A stretch of 64,000 nt of DNA from Lactiplantibacillus fabifermentans DSM 21115 (GCF_000498955.2 NZ_AYGX02000070.1:30590-94589); one strand, 5' to 3'. Counted from the first letter of the stretch, positions 34,893-44,123 are shown. A program made the numbers and translations. The notes: a model not told the origin generated them from the letters alone.

Positions 34893-35843
34893 CTATGCAA
34901 AGACTAATGGATCGGCTTTGATTTCTAAGGCATCAATATTAGCTAAATACCAATTGCGCATAAAGTCGAAGTGTAATAAGACATCAAACCATGACACCCG
35001 TTGACCTTGGTCGCGGACCGTTAAGACCCACTTGGCGCTGCCGGGTTTACCAGCATCAAAAATATCAACGATTAAACCACTTTGTAATTCGATTTCCGCA
35101 CCATGGCCTTTCGGTGAATTACGCAACATGTGGTTGTTTTGAGCCGCCGTCACGAATAGCTTATCAACGACTTCCCCGTTTAAGTTAGCTTCACGTAATT
35201 CGTATTTAGCGGCATTATCAACGTCTAAGATATTGAAGTCGACATTAAAACCGAAATCATCGCGTAAATAATGGCCAAACGCAATCAAAGTCGCTAAGAC
35301 GCTATTGATTTGGTCAACGCCGGTCCCTTTTAACAATAACTTGTTAATGAACAAGTTGGTAAATGCGCGACTATTGAAACGCAACAACCGCCGTTCGAGA
35401 TGAATATAAAACAAGCTTTCACCAGTCGTTTGTTCCGTATAGTAGGCCCCGCCGTTATCGTTCGTTACGACTTGATATAAGAACGTATAGTCATCGGTAA
35501 TTGCGTCAAACACGTGATACAACGATTCACTATGCGCCCGCGAATTTAAAATGGCCTTTTCATCTTGATGCATGCTCAGTAAGCGACTCATAAAAATCAA
35601 ATAATAATCGGCGTTTTTATATTGGTGGGGGAACGTCACGTAGGCCGAGTCGAGTTTAAAGTCGGCTAACTTTTGGGCCGCGCTTAATAAGACTTCCCCA
35701 TCACTCGTGTCAATTAATTCATCCATCAAAGCGGTGAACTTTTGCCCATTGGCTAAGCCACTTTTAAGGCCTTCGTTAAACATTGACAACTTGCCGTGGG
35801 TACTCAACGTTGCGGAGTCAATTTTTTTATTATCATTCGTCAT
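34893..35843 (-). CDS. Conserved protein of unknown function (316 aa)
   Basis: Soluble protein without signal peptide or TM helix. It has alpha-helical N-terminal half and a beta-rich C-terminal third (HGAEIELQSGLIVDIFDAGK.., KWVLTVRDQGQRVSWFDVLLHFDF). No catalytic motif was recognised. Its start overlaps the upstream coiled-coil gene by 11 bp, so the two are co-translated and probably act together. Confidence 0.75.
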   Translation of the reverse strand: MTNDNKKIDSATLSTHGKLSMFNEGLKSGLANGQKFTALMDELIDTSDGEVLLSAAQKLADFKLDSAYVTFPHQYKNADYYLIFMSRLLSMHQDEKAILNSRAHSESLYHVFDAITDDYTFLYQVVTNDNGGAYYTEQTTGESLFYIHLERRLLRFNSRAFTNLFINKLLLKGTGVDQINSVLATLIAFGHYLRDDFGFNVDFNILDVDNAAKYELREANLNGEVVDKLFVTAAQNNHMLRNSPKGHGAEIELQSGLIVDIFDAGKPGSAKWVLTVRDQGQRVSWFDVLLHFDFMRNWYLANIDALEIKADPLVFA

Positions 35844-36720
35844 CTGAGGCTACCTGCGCCTTTCCAATAAGCGTGGTCAAGTAGTCGACATATAGACTCC
35901 GATTACGCTCATTAAAATTCTCAAAGCTCTTAAAGGCGTTTTCAATTGCTTGTTTTTCGTAAGCTAAAATAGTGTCTTCTTTGGATAACGTTAAAATCTT
36001 GGCTTCGTTATCTTTCATCGTGGCATGGGCATTATTGGCTTGTTCATCTTCATCGGCGAGTTTGGATAATTCGTCGATGATTTGTTGACGTTCTTCCTTG
36101 ATACGACCGGAGTCGAATAAGGAGTTGCGTTGGCCGTTTTCTTTTAATTGTTGCCGCAAATCGTCTTTTTGGGCATCACGGTCGTCTTGCGCATCAATTA
36201 ATTTTTGTAATTGATCACTAGCAGCGGAGATTTTTTGAATCGCGTCCGTGTTAAAACGTTTATGCGCATGCGCGAGTTCAAAAGTTTTTTGTAATTTGTT
36301 AAATTCTTCCGCGCTAAATTCAAACTTGACGTCTAACACGTTAAGTTTCCCGAATTTACGGCGGTCCCACCAATTCCCAAAGTAAATTTGGAATTCGCCG
36401 GGTTGGGTTTCTTCGTAGTAGAAGAATGGGTATTCATGCGCCAAATAATCAATCAATTTTGTACTAAGGTAATGACTGACAGCGGGATGAACATCCGTAA
36501 TTAAGCCAACTTGGGCATTCCGCGTTGGGTTGGGATCTTCATTTAATAAGGCTTGATGATAGTGGTCGCCATCGATCAATTCGTAGATCAAACGGTCGTC
36601 ACCAGCCGTAATTGCTTGGCGCAGCGTGGTTAAATAGTCCAGTTTTTGCTGTAAGCTATCCGTTAGCTCGCGCGTAGGTTGATCCTGGTTTTCAAGATCA
36701 GGCTGATTTTGTTTTTCCAT
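35833..36720 (-). CDS. Coiled-coil protein of unknown function (295 aa)
   Basis: Acidic soluble protein. The N-terminal half is globular (YPFFYYEETQPGEFQIYFGN is a distinctive stretch). Residues about 145-260 form a long charged coiled coil (QKLIDAQDDRDAQKDDLRQQ.., RIKEERQQIIDELSKLADED) that recalls SMC/SbcC arms, but no ATPase motif exists. ATG has GGAGA upstream. First gene of the operon with the 316-aa protein and the dUTPase-like protein; a 13-bp palindrome AGTGCATTGCACT lies at 36759-36771 in its upstream region. Confidence 0.75.
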   Translation of the reverse strand: MEKQNQPDLENQDQPTRELTDSLQQKLDYLTTLRQAITAGDDRLIYELIDGDHYHQALLNEDPNPTRNAQVGLITDVHPAVSHYLSTKLIDYLAHEYPFFYYEETQPGEFQIYFGNWWDRRKFGKLNVLDVKFEFSAEEFNKLQKTFELAHAHKRFNTDAIQKISAASDQLQKLIDAQDDRDAQKDDLRQQLKENGQRNSLFDSGRIKEERQQIIDELSKLADEDEQANNAHATMKDNEAKILTLSKEDTILAYEKQAIENAFKSFENFNERNRSLYVDYLTTLIGKAQVASDDE

Positions 36721-36842
36721 GATAATCTCCTTGCAATCATTGATATAATTGGCAAATTAGTGCATTGCACTTCTGTTGTTAATGTTACCGAAAATTAAAC
36801 GATTAATAAAGGTTTCTGTTACCAATTTTCCAATTTTTAAAC

Positions 36843-36889
36843 AAATAAGCCGATTAGCACGACCATTTGGCGTCCTAACCGGCTTATTT
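36843..36889 (-). terminator. Terminator of glnR-glnA
   Basis: AAATAAGCCG (36843-36852) pairs with CGGCTTATTT (36880-36889); inner GGTTAGG/ATTAG pairing lengthens the hairpin. The T tract is short. Confidence 0.7.
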
Positions 36890-36907
36890 CGTTGTAATCT
36901 TTAAGTT

Positions 36908-38254
36908 TTAGTAGAGTTCCATATACTGTTCGCGTTCCCATTCGCTAACTTGTTGACGGTATGAAGCCCATTCAAGTCGTTTAGCTTCCAAGAAACTTTG
37001 ATAAATATGTGGCCCTAACGCCTTCTTCATCGTTGGATCAGTTTGGAATTCCTTCAAGGCGTTGTGTAACGTTGATGGTAAGTCGGCGATACCGGCTTCG
37101 CGGCGTTCGTCTTCGTCCATCACGTAAATATTCCGGTCGACACTCTTTGGTGGTTCGATGCCATTCTTAATCCCATCAAGCCCAGCTTCCAATACAGCAG
37201 CAAAGGCCAAGTATGGGTTAGCAGATGCATCCACACTCCGTAATTCCAAACGCGTTGATAAGCCCCGCGCACTTGGAATCCGAATCATTGGTGAGCGGTT
37301 AGAACCAGACCAAGCCACATAAACTGGGGCTTCGTAGCCAGGGACTAAACGTTTGTATGAGTTAACCGTTGGATTCGTAACAGCAGTGTAACTGCGAGCA
37401 TGTTTCATTAAGCCGCCTAAGAAATGATAAGCGTCCGTTGATAATTGTAATTCATCTTTTTCACTTTGGTCGTAGAACGCGTTACCTTGATCATGGAACA
37501 AGGACATGTTCACGTGCATCCCTGAGCCGTTAACCCCATTGAGTGGTTTTGGCATGAAGGTTGCCCATAAGTTATATTTACGCGCAATCGTCTTAACGAC
37601 TAATTTGAACGTTTGGATGTGGTCCGCAGCAGTTAATGCATCAGCATACTTAAAGTCAATTTCGTGTTGGCCAGGGGCAACTTCGTGGTGACTCGCTTCA
37701 ACGTTGAAGCCTAAGCGTTCGAGTTCGAGCGCAATATCACGACGGCAGTTTTCACCTAAGTCCATTGGAGCTAAGTCAAAGTAGCTCCCTTTATCATTTA
37801 ATTCAGTCGTTGGTTCGCCTTTTTCATTCATCTTGAATAAGAAGAATTCTGGTTCCGTCCCAATATTAAAGGCGGTATAGCCAGCATCACGCATATCACT
37901 CAAGACGCGAATCAAGTTGTTACGGGGATCGCCTTCGAATGGTTTACGGTCCGAGGTGTAAACTTCACAAATGATCCGAGCAATCTTACCATGTTCCGTA
38001 TTCCAAGGCATGATCAACCAAGTTGATAAGTCTGGGTATAAGTACATGTCACTTTCTTCAATCCGCACAAAACCGTCAATTGAAGAACCGTCAAACATCA
38101 ACTTGTTATCTAATAACTTGTCCAATTGTGAAACTGGTACTTCCACGTTCTTGATGGTCCCAAATAAATCAGTGAACATTAAACGTAAGAAATTAACGTT
38201 TTCTTCCTTGACGATGTTGCGAATATCGTCTTTCGTATACTGCTGTTTTGCCAT
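36908..38254 (-). CDS. glnA: Glutamine synthetase type I (GSI-alpha)
   Basis: Makes glutamine from glutamate, ammonia and ATP; dodecameric cytosolic enzyme. Motifs: [19 protein letters not shown] near residue 52 (the Arg of GSI-alpha feedback inhibition is present), the metal ligands in [26 protein letters not shown] and the ATP loop [12 protein letters not shown]. The adenylylation-site tyrosine insertion of GSI-beta is missing, as expected. 448 aa. Follows glnR by 43 bp without a separate promoter, so it is controlled from the GlnR box upstream of glnR. Confidence 0.97.
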   Translation of the reverse strand: MAKQQYTKDDIRNIVKEENVNFLRLMFTDLFGTIKNVEVPVSQLDKLLDNKLMFDGSSIDGFVRIEESDMYLYPDLSTWLIMPWNTEHGKIARIICEVYTSDRKPFEGDPRNNLIRVLSDMRDAGYTAFNIGTEPEFFLFKMNEKGEPTTELNDKGSYFDLAPMDLGENCRRDIALELERLGFNVEASHHEVAPGQHEIDFKYADALTAADHIQTFKLVVKTIARKYNLWATFMPKPLNGVNGSGMHVNMSLFHDQGNAFYDQSEKDELQLSTDAYHFLGGLMKHARSYTAVTNPTVNSYKRLVPGYEAPVYVAWSGSNRSPMIRIPSARGLSTRLELRSVDASANPYLAFAAVLEAGLDGIKNGIEPPKSVDRNIYVMDEDERREAGIADLPSTLHNALKEFQTDPTMKKALGPHIYQSFLEAKRLEWASYRQQVSEWEREQYMELY

Positions 38255-38297
38255 GCGAATCGCTCCTTAAATTGATTGACTAATGGATGCTGTTGCA

Positions 38298-38678
38298 TTA
38301 ATGAGTCGGATACTGCGGTCCTTGATTGGACGTTAAGCCCCCGAGATTGAGGAACTCGTCATGCAAGATTCGGCGAACATCGTTGTCAGTCAACGGCCGA
38401 GCGCGGTCAGCTTCTTTTTGCTGGGCTTCCTGCGCTTGTTGCGCATAAATGGCTTTGATGCCGGCCATATTAATCCCATCAGCTAAATAATCTTTGATTT
38501 CCAAGAGGCGATCCACATCATTTAACGAAAACATGCGCCGGTTACCAGCGTTGCGTTCCGGATGAATCAAATCTTGTTCCTCGTAGTAGCGAATCTGTCG
38601 GGCAGACAAATTCGTCAGCTTCATAACTGTACCAATCGGCAGTACGGCTAACGAACGACGTAATTCCTTCTCTTTCAT
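38298..38678 (-). CDS. glnR: Nitrogen regulator GlnR (MerR family)
   Basis: 126-aa repressor that binds DNA when feedback-inhibited glutamine synthetase stabilises it. The MerR winged helix has AVLPIGTVMKLTNLSARQIR YYEEQDLI, followed by NRRMFSLNDVDRLLEI. The frame is open to 38738, but ATG at 38678 follows GGAGG and begins MKEKELRRS, the usual start. The dicistronic glnR-glnA order and the operator at 38743 support autoregulation. Confidence 0.96.
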   Translation of the reverse strand: MKEKELRRSLAVLPIGTVMKLTNLSARQIRYYEEQDLIHPERNAGNRRMFSLNDVDRLLEIKDYLADGINMAGIKAIYAQQAQEAQQKEADRARPLTDNDVRRILHDEFLNLGGLTSNQGPQYPTH

Positions 38679-38706
38679 AACGACCCTCCTCTTTAATACA
38701 GACTTA

Positions 38707-38759
38707 ATATTAGCAATCTCATTAGCGAATGTCAACAATTCATGTAAGAAAATATCACA
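38707..38759 (-). promoter_or_regulatory. glnRA promoter with GlnR box
   Basis: On the minus strand TTGACA (38730-38735) and TAATAT (38707-38712) are 17 bp apart. Seven bp upstream of the -35 lies TGTGA-N7-TTACA (38743-38759), a full match to the GlnR/TnrA consensus TGTNA-N7-TNACA. Confidence 0.85.
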
Positions 38760-38788
38760 TCATTTATAAAGGTATACCAATTTATATT

Positions 38789-39715
38789 TTAGTTTAGCCA
38801 ACTAGCCAACTGGTCGTCGATAGCGCCCCGTTGGTCGGGGTGTTCCAATAGTTCAAACCAATTGACTTGCATCTTGTTGCGGAACCACGTCAGTTGGCGT
38901 TTGGCATACCGGCGCGAATCGCGTTTGATGAGTTCCACCGCTGTCGCGAGTTCGGTTTGTTGTTCAAAGTATGGGAAAAGTTCATGGTAGCCAATCCCCT
39001 TACCGGCTGAGAGACTTAGGCCACCTTGGTCATACAGCCATTGTGCTTCGTCAACCAGGCCGGCCTTTAACATCAAGTCGACCCGCTGATTAATACGGTC
39101 ATATAACAACGGACGGTCAGCCGTCAAACAAATCGTGTAGGCATCTAAAGCCGACTGCGCTTGGTCCGCTTGGTCGGAAAACAATTCGCCGCTCGTATGC
39201 CAATATTCCAACGCCCGCACGACCCGCACCGTATTTTGTGGCTCGATGGTACGGGCCGCTTGGGGGTCGATGTGACTCAGTTCGTCCCAGACGGCCTGAG
39301 CGCCCTTTTCAGCCGCCAAATCAAACCACTGTTGGCGATAAGCCAAATCGGGGTCCGCGTCCGTGGGGCCAAACTGGAAGCCCGCTAAGAGCGACTGCAA
39401 ATAAAAGCCGGTCCCCCCAGCAATGATTGGCAACTTGCCGTGACTTTGAATCTCGTTAATTAACGCCGTCGCCCGGGTCACGAATTCGGCGACCGTAAAC
39501 CGTTGCTGCACATCTTTAATATCAATTAAATAATGGGGAATCCCTTGGCGTTCAACCGGCAAGACTTTGGCGGTACCAATGTCTAAATGCCGATAAACTT
39601 GCATCGAATCACCAGAAATGATCTCCCCATTTAGTTGTTGCGCGAGTTCAATCGACAACGCCGTTTTGCCAACGGCGGTCGGACCCGCAATCAATAATAC
39701 TTTTTTGGTGCTCAA
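38789..39715 (-). CDS. miaA: tRNA dimethylallyltransferase MiaA
   Basis: Transfers a dimethylallyl group to N6 of A37 in tRNAs reading U-starting codons. P-loop LIAGPTAVGKTALSIELAQ near residue 7, then GEIISGDSMQVYRHLDIGTAK and GGTGFYLQSLL, plus the C-terminal RRYAKRQLTWFRNKM. It is 308 aa. It lies 6 bp after glpQ and before glnR; the hfq gene that follows miaA in Bacillus is missing, as in lactobacilli. Confidence 0.97.
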   Translation of the reverse strand: MSTKKVLLIAGPTAVGKTALSIELAQQLNGEIISGDSMQVYRHLDIGTAKVLPVERQGIPHYLIDIKDVQQRFTVAEFVTRATALINEIQSHGKLPIIAGGTGFYLQSLLAGFQFGPTDADPDLAYRQQWFDLAAEKGAQAVWDELSHIDPQAARTIEPQNTVRVVRALEYWHTSGELFSDQADQAQSALDAYTICLTADRPLLYDRINQRVDLMLKAGLVDEAQWLYDQGGLSLSAGKGIGYHELFPYFEQQTELATAVELIKRDSRRYAKRQLTWFRNKMQVNWFELLEHPDQRGAIDDQLASWLN

Positions 39716-39721
39716 AAAATA

Positions 39722-40456
39722 TTACCCTCCTTGCATTTTCAAGCGCAAGCGGTGCGCTAATCCGGGATAATCCGTAATCAGTCCCGCAAACCGGTGCCGA
39801 AAGCAAAATTTCATATCGCGTTCCGTATTGACCGTCCATGGTCGCAACTGCACTTTCGGTAACAACAACCAGTGCCGCCGGACCCAGCGAATATCCGGAT
39901 GGTAGCCGATAATCACGTGTTCAGCATGTAAGCGTTTGGCCGTCTGGAACTTCGCTTGAAATAAGCTGTCAAATTCCGCTTCTGGTTGTAACGCGTGCAG
40001 GCGCTCAATGGATTTGCCATAAAAACTCGAATACACTAGTTTAAACGGCACATGGTGATGATTGAAATAATCCGCCACCAACGTCTCAATGCCATCATAA
40101 TGAATTTTATTGGTCTTAATTTCTAAATTAAAAATACCGGTAAACTTTTGATCAATCAGTAATTGGACGACTTCATCTAAAGTCGGGACACGGGTACCAG
40201 CATACACGGGGTCAAACTTGGCGCCCGCATCCAGCTGCTTGAGTTCCGCTAACGTCAAATCCACGATGCGACCCGTCCCATCCGTTGTCCGGTCGACGCG
40301 TTCGTCGTGCATAATAATTAGTTGGCCATCTTTTGATAAATGGACATCCGTTTCGATGCCATCCGCCCCATCTTGTAACGCGGCCAAAAACGCCGGTAAC
40401 GTATTTTCCGGTCGCGTCCCTTTACTGCCACGATGCGCAATAATTTGCGTTAACAT
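39722..40456 (-). CDS. glpQ: Glycerophosphodiester phosphodiesterase (cytosolic)
   Basis: Hydrolyses deacylated phospholipid headgroup diesters to glycerol-3-phosphate and an alcohol. The catalytic HRG is in IIAHRGSKGTRPENTLPAF; the metal-binding ETD..H is in GIETDVHLSKDGQLIIMHD. No signal peptide. ATG at 40456 has GAGGTGG at 7 nt and is preferred over a GTG at 40465. About 244 aa. Confidence 0.93.
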   Translation of the reverse strand: MLTQIIAHRGSKGTRPENTLPAFLAALQDGADGIETDVHLSKDGQLIIMHDERVDRTTDGTGRIVDLTLAELKQLDAGAKFDPVYAGTRVPTLDEVVQLLIDQKFTGIFNLEIKTNKIHYDGIETLVADYFNHHHVPFKLVYSSFYGKSIERLHALQPEAEFDSLFQAKFQTAKRLHAEHVIIGYHPDIRWVRRHWLLLPKVQLRPWTVNTERDMKFCFRHRFAGLITDYPGLAHRLRLKMQGG

Positions 40457-40496
40457 GTCAACCACCTCACTTCATAATAATTATAAGCTTTTAATA

Positions 40497-40525
40497 TTGA
40501 TATCTCGTGCGAAAACAATCATAAT
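40497..40525 (+). promoter_or_regulatory. Promoter of the DUF3042 gene
   Basis: TTGATA (40497-40502) and CATAAT (40520-40525) with a 17-bp spacer, 32 bp before the ATG. Confidence 0.68.
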
Positions 40526-40557
40526 GAACTTAATCAAGTTACTAGGAGGGTCAAAAC

Positions 40558-40734
40558 ATGAAATCATTTACACGTGGCTTCTTATTCGGAGTCGTTGCAA
40601 CGGCTGGAGCCGTGATTGGTTCCGTTTTATCATTCAAGAAACAAGTCGTTGATCCAATCGAAGATCAAGAAAACAAGTTCGAAGAAAGCCGTAAAAAGGC
40701 TTTACGTAAGAGCCGTTCTGCTCATAACGGTTAA
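40558..40734 (+). CDS. DUF3042 family small membrane-associated protein
   Basis: 58-aa protein with ATG at 40558 behind AGGAGGG. N-terminal hydrophobic helix (FTRGFLFGVVATAGAVIGSV) with an adjacent basic Lys pair, then a charged tail rich in Glu, Lys and Arg ending SRSAHNG. The pattern matches DUF3042, a family found almost only in Lactobacillales, of unknown function. It is monocistronic, with its own promoter and terminator, and the codons are those of strongly expressed genes. Confidence 0.88.
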   Translation: MKSFTRGFLFGVVATAGAVIGSVLSFKKQVVDPIEDQENKFEESRKKALRKSRSAHNG

Positions 40735-40740
40735 TAATTA

Positions 40741-40790
40741 AAAAATGGTGGTTCGCACAAAATAACTTTTGTTGCGGCCACCATTTTTTT
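40741..40790. terminator. Bidirectional terminator (DUF3042/rhodanese)
   Basis: AAAAATGGTGG (40741-40751) pairs with CCACCATTTTT (40778-40788); T tracts on both strands. It serves the two convergent genes. Confidence 0.9.
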
Positions 40791-41202
40791 AATACTTCGC
40801 TTTTTTGGTCTTACCTTCCCATTTGGCATAACCCGTCTTGAGAATGTAAAGATCTTTAAACCCGTTTTTGTATAACGTCATCACAGCGCGCACACTTAAG
40901 GTATGCGTTTGGTCATAAACGTAAACTGGCATATCTGTCCGCAATTCGCCCATACGGGGTTTTAATGAATTGTACGGAATATTGCGAGCCCCTAAAATAT
41001 GACCCGCATCAAAATCCTTCTTTTCACGCAAATCAATCAATTGCGCCTTCCGCATGCCAGCTTGAAAATCTTCTTCTTCCAACATGGTCGACACTTGTTT
41101 GCGCCGAATGTAACAATAAAACTCGTAAATAAAATAAGCCGCGATCAGAATAATCAACACAATGTTAATATAATTCCAAACCGTCATCGCACCTAAAACC
41201 AC
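40789..41202 (-). CDS. Membrane-anchored rhodanese-like protein lacking the active cysteine
   Basis: 137-aa protein: one N-terminal TM helix (about residues 10-28), a basic linker (CYIRRKQVS), then a rhodanese domain (LIDLREKKDFDAGHILGARN, GYAKWEG). Where sulfurtransferases carry the catalytic Cys (YCxxGxRS), this one reads YDQTHTLS, so Cys is replaced by Asp and sulfur transfer is unlikely. GTG at 41202 follows GGAGGG. It stands alone next to the glcK cluster; the role may be binding or structural. Confidence 0.88.
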   Translation of the reverse strand: MVLGAMTVWNYINIVLIILIAAYFIYEFYCYIRRKQVSTMLEEEDFQAGMRKAQLIDLREKKDFDAGHILGARNIPYNSLKPRMGELRTDMPVYVYDQTHTLSVRAVMTLYKNGFKDLYILKTGYAKWEGKTKKAKY

Positions 41203-41299
41203 GCTATCCCTCCTAATTTCTACTTCTATATTCTACACAAAACCGCTTACTTTGACTAGTGCTGGTTTCGCTTGTTTCGTGATTTGTAGGAAGTTTTCC

Positions 41300-41476
41300 G
41301 CCTCCAGCCAGTGGCAGCATCGTCGTGGGGCAACCCTGCCAAGCCAAAAAGCGGTCTTGTCAGGCGGTTAGGAGCCTTGCAAACCCCGCAAGTCTCCTAG
41401 CACGACCCATGTTCTAAGCGTGCCAAAAACGCGCGCTAAGAACATTTTCACGACGACGTTGCCACTGACTTCCGGC
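41300..41476 (-). repeat. Structured repeat element, subtype A, copy 2
   Basis: Closing stem 41300-41327 with 41449-41476 (23 of 28 paired, e.g. CATCGTCGTG with CACGACGACG). Arms: 41335-41343 with 41356-41364 (CCTGCCAAG/CTTGTCAGG); 41369-41380 with 41388-41399 (TAGGAG and CTTGC pairs); 41409-41420 with 41434-41445 (ATGTTCTAAGCG/CGCTAAGAACAT). Stems differ from copy 1 at many positions yet still pair, and the A-A mismatch in the last arm is at the same place. Loop motifs AAGCGGTCTTG and GCCAAAAAC are kept. Confidence 0.85.
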
Positions 41477-41893
41477 TAATTCCTCATCACAGTTATATAT
41501 AAACCGTTTATTAGCACGCTTACACATCAAAAATTCAGCTAGATTCCACAACTTAATCCATTAAGAATATTACCAAAGTAACAGCAAATTCCGAATATCC
41601 CCACAGTTGCGCAATATACTATATCGCATAACTTATCATGACCAAGTTAATGCTTCAATGACAGGTTAGGTTAGCACGTTATCAGAATATTTCTATCAAG
41701 TTCAGGCATAGATTAAGTCATCCTAACAACCTGCGATAATTAGCCAATCACTCAAATCGCCATAACTGCATACTAAATCCAAGCACAATCCAGCCACTAA
41801 TAATAAACTTTGCACTCAGCAAACGGTAACACCATCTAGCCGCCAGTCAGTTGGAACGGCGCTGTAAAACTAGTCTGGTTTTTTCTTAAAGTA

Positions 41894-42154
41894 GGTTATT
41901 AACGGCTATATTTTTGATTAGGACAACCACCATCGAACATGTTTAACGCTATTTTGAAACCTAGCCGAGACTAGCAATTGGCTGGCCGTAATGGAATCGT
42001 CCTGAAAGTGGCGTTAACGGACGTTTTTTGGCCGTTTACACCACGGACGTCTTTTGAGACCTGGTGTTTGGGCTCAAAAGCGAGGTTCAAGACGTTCCTC
42101 AGGCTTGGACCGGTCCCAGGACGATGGAATTACGGTCGGCCAATTGCGGCAAGC
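41894..42154 (+). repeat. Structured repeat element, subtype B, copy 2 with left flank
   Basis: Core 41974-42147: closing stem 41974-42004 (GCAATTGGCTGGCC..) with 42117-42147 (..GGTCGGCCAATTGC). Compared with copy 1, GCAGT/ACTGC has become GCAATTG/CAATTGC, a paired change. The first arm loop is GACGTTTTTTGG. The flank 41894-41973 (GGTTATTAACGGCTA.., ACAACCACCATC, TTGAAACC) is shared with the copy at 50941. Confidence 0.85.
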
Positions 42155-42216
42155 ATCAAGACCAAAAAAGAAGCCGCCAAAATGGCAGCTTCCAAATATA
42201 ATTATCTTAATTTACG

Positions 42217-43179
42217 TTAGATGAAGCTTTGCGCTAATGATGCGGCACCAATGACACCGGCATCGTTACCTAACACAGCTAACTTCAACTTAGTCGAGTT
42301 CCGAACAGTTGGGAACGTGTTTTGTTTGAAGTAGTGTTCAACTTGCTTCAATAAGAAGTCGCCGGCTGCTGAAACGCCACCACCAATAATGATTGATGAA
42401 GGGTTCATCGTGTTACCAACGTTAGCTAAAGCTAAACCAAGGTAGAATGACACGCGGTCAACGACGCTCTTAGCTAAGGCATCGCCTTCTTTGGCCAAGT
42501 CGAACGTAATCTTAGAACTGATTTCTTCACCGTTGTCTAAGAGTTCCTTTAACTTAGAAGAACCAGAGAATTCTTCAGCCATGTCGCGAGCCACGTGAAC
42601 GACACCCGTAGCAGAAGCGTATTGTTCCAAACAACCGCGCTTGCCACAAGTACACATGTAACCATCTGGCTTAACAGTCACGTGACCAATTTCACCAGCG
42701 GCACCCGCAGCACCATGTAAGAGGCGGCCATCAGCGATGACCCCGCCACCAACACCAGTACCTAATGTAACGAAGACCACGTCTTTACCGTTTTCACCGG
42801 CACCCTTCCAGCGTTCGCCTAAAGCAGCGACGTTGGCGTCGTTATCCAAGATGAACTTGATACCCGTACCAGCTTCGATTTGTTGCTTAACTGGTTGTAA
42901 GGTCTTCCAGTTTAAGTTGTAAGCACCAATAACGGTACCTTTGTCCAAATCAACGGTCCCAGGAGTTCCCATCCCGATACCAACGAATTGGGAAGCTTCC
43001 ATCTTGTATAAGTCCAAATGGTGGTTAATTGAGTCGATGATATTAGGTACGATGTGCGCACCTTCGTCTAAAATCGTCGTTTCAATACTCCACTTTTGTT
43101 GAATGTCACCATTTTCAGTTAAAATGGCGAATTTAGTCGTCGTCCCACCAAGGTCGACACCAATTAATTTGCGATCCAT
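42217..43179 (-). CDS. glcK: Glucokinase (ROK family)
   Basis: Phosphorylates free glucose (from maltodextrin, trehalose or pullulan breakdown) to glucose-6-phosphate. N-terminal phosphate loop GVDLGGTTTKFAIL, the ROK catalytic region LDNDANVAALGE, GTGVGGGVIADGRLL and the zinc motif CTCGKRGCLEQYAS. ATG at 43179 with GGAGGG about 10 nt upstream is preferred over a longer frame to 43197. About 320 aa. Order glcK-yqgQ-rhomboid-5-FCL matches yqgR-Q-P-N of Bacillus. Confidence 0.96.
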   Translation of the reverse strand: MDRKLIGVDLGGTTTKFAILTENGDIQQKWSIETTILDEGAHIVPNIIDSINHHLDLYKMEASQFVGIGMGTPGTVDLDKGTVIGAYNLNWKTLQPVKQQIEAGTGIKFILDNDANVAALGERWKGAGENGKDVVFVTLGTGVGGGVIADGRLLHGAAGAAGEIGHVTVKPDGYMCTCGKRGCLEQYASATGVVHVARDMAEEFSGSSKLKELLDNGEEISSKITFDLAKEGDALAKSVVDRVSFYLGLALANVGNTMNPSSIIIGGGVSAAGDFLLKQVEHYFKQNTFPTVRNSTKLKLAVLGNDAGVIGAASLAQSFI

Positions 43180-43196
43180 GTTGCGAAATCCCTCCA

Positions 43197-43418
43197 TTAA
43201 TCATGCGTGTGCGTTGCACTTGCATGTTCTGCTTCTAGCCGGTGCTCATGAGCCAATACGAGTTTTACGCGGGCATACATTTTAGCGTCTAAAACCCCCG
43301 CCTGATAAAGATGATCGACCTCAATGGCCATCAATTCGATATCCCAAATGCGCTTGCCCACGTAAACGTAAACACCAAACTTTTTAAGTAATTGTTGTAC
43401 GTCGTAAAGTGTTTTCAT
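43197..43418 (-). CDS. yqgQ: YqgQ (DUF910) protein
   Basis: 73-aa helical protein starting MKTLYDVQQLLKKFG, with RIWDIELMAIEVDHLYQAG typical of DUF910, a small family that binds no known ligand; its role is unknown. ATG at 43418 has GAGG at 8 nt. A His-rich tail (HASATHTHD) ends the protein. Directly upstream of glcK. Confidence 0.9.
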   Translation of the reverse strand: MKTLYDVQQLLKKFGVYVYVGKRIWDIELMAIEVDHLYQAGVLDAKMYARVKLVLAHEHRLEAEHASATHTHD

Positions 43419-43445
43419 GTGCATATCCTCGATTAATTATACAGT

Positions 43446-44123
43446 TTATTTAACATTTGTAAAACCCATTTTTGCAAACGCCACCCAGACAATAACTAGC
43501 GTAATGGCCGCCACAATCCGTTTAGCCGTTGAAATCTTACCGATGCGTGGTACCCCAACGATGTAACCGATTAAAAACCCGCCCAATAAGCCGCCGACAT
43601 GGCCCCAAATATCAATGCCACTGCCGAACATATCAAAGACCAGATTCATCACCGTTAACAGTAAGAATCGGCTCGTTAATTGCCGAATCACGGGATTTTC
43701 CCAGAAAGACTCGCCAACCGTTAAAAACGCGCCAAATAACGCAAAACACGCGGTACTGGCCCCGACCGACTGACTGCTAGATAGTGCAAAACTCATTAAG
43801 TTCCCGCTGATACCACCCAACAAATAGATGGCTAGCATCCGCCAATGGCCGTATAAGGCTTCAATCTGAATCCCCATGAAATAAATCACAACCGCATTTA
43901 ACGCGATATGTGACAAGTTCGTGTGCAAAAACATAGGGGTGATTAGCCGCCACCACTGACCAGCAACAATGGCGGCATTATTTTTAGCCCCATAAAAGTT
44001 GACAATGGCGACTAAGGTATCGCCACCCAATAACCACTCTAATAAGAAGATGATGACCGTGATACCCAATAAAATTTGGGTAATCGCCGGTTCCATTTGC
44101 CACCATCGTTTAATCTTTGTCAT
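43446..44123 (-). CDS. gluP: Rhomboid-family intramembrane serine protease (GluP/YqgP)
   Basis: About 225 aa with six to seven TM helices. The catalytic Ser is in GASTACFALFG and the catalytic His in IWGHVGGLLGGFLIG; HTNLSHIALNAVVI carries the conserved His/Asn of the oxyanion region. It lacks the long N-terminal cytosolic domain of Bacillus YqgP. ATG at 44123 (GAGG at 8 nt) overlaps the 5-FCL gene by 14 bp. Confidence 0.93.
   Translation of the reverse strand: MTKIKRWWQMEPAITQILLGITVIIFLLEWLLGGDTLVAIVNFYGAKNNAAIVAGQWWRLITPMFLHTNLSHIALNAVVIYFMGIQIEALYGHWRMLAIYLLGGISGNLMSFALSSSQSVGASTACFALFGAFLTVGESFWENPVIRQLTSRFLLLTVMNLVFDMFGSGIDIWGHVGGLLGGFLIGYIVGVPRIGKISTAKRIVAAITLVIVWVAFAKMGFTNVK

Larger units (their letters stand above)
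41203..42216. other. About 1-kb gene-free region holding two structured repeats
   Basis: Contains a subtype A repeat (41300-41476, minus) and a subtype B repeat with its left flank (41894-42154, plus), in the same divergent arrangement and similar spacing (about 500 bp) as the pair at 23.8/24.4 kb. Between them is AT-rich sequence with no coding signal. glcK ends immediately after. Confidence 0.7.
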
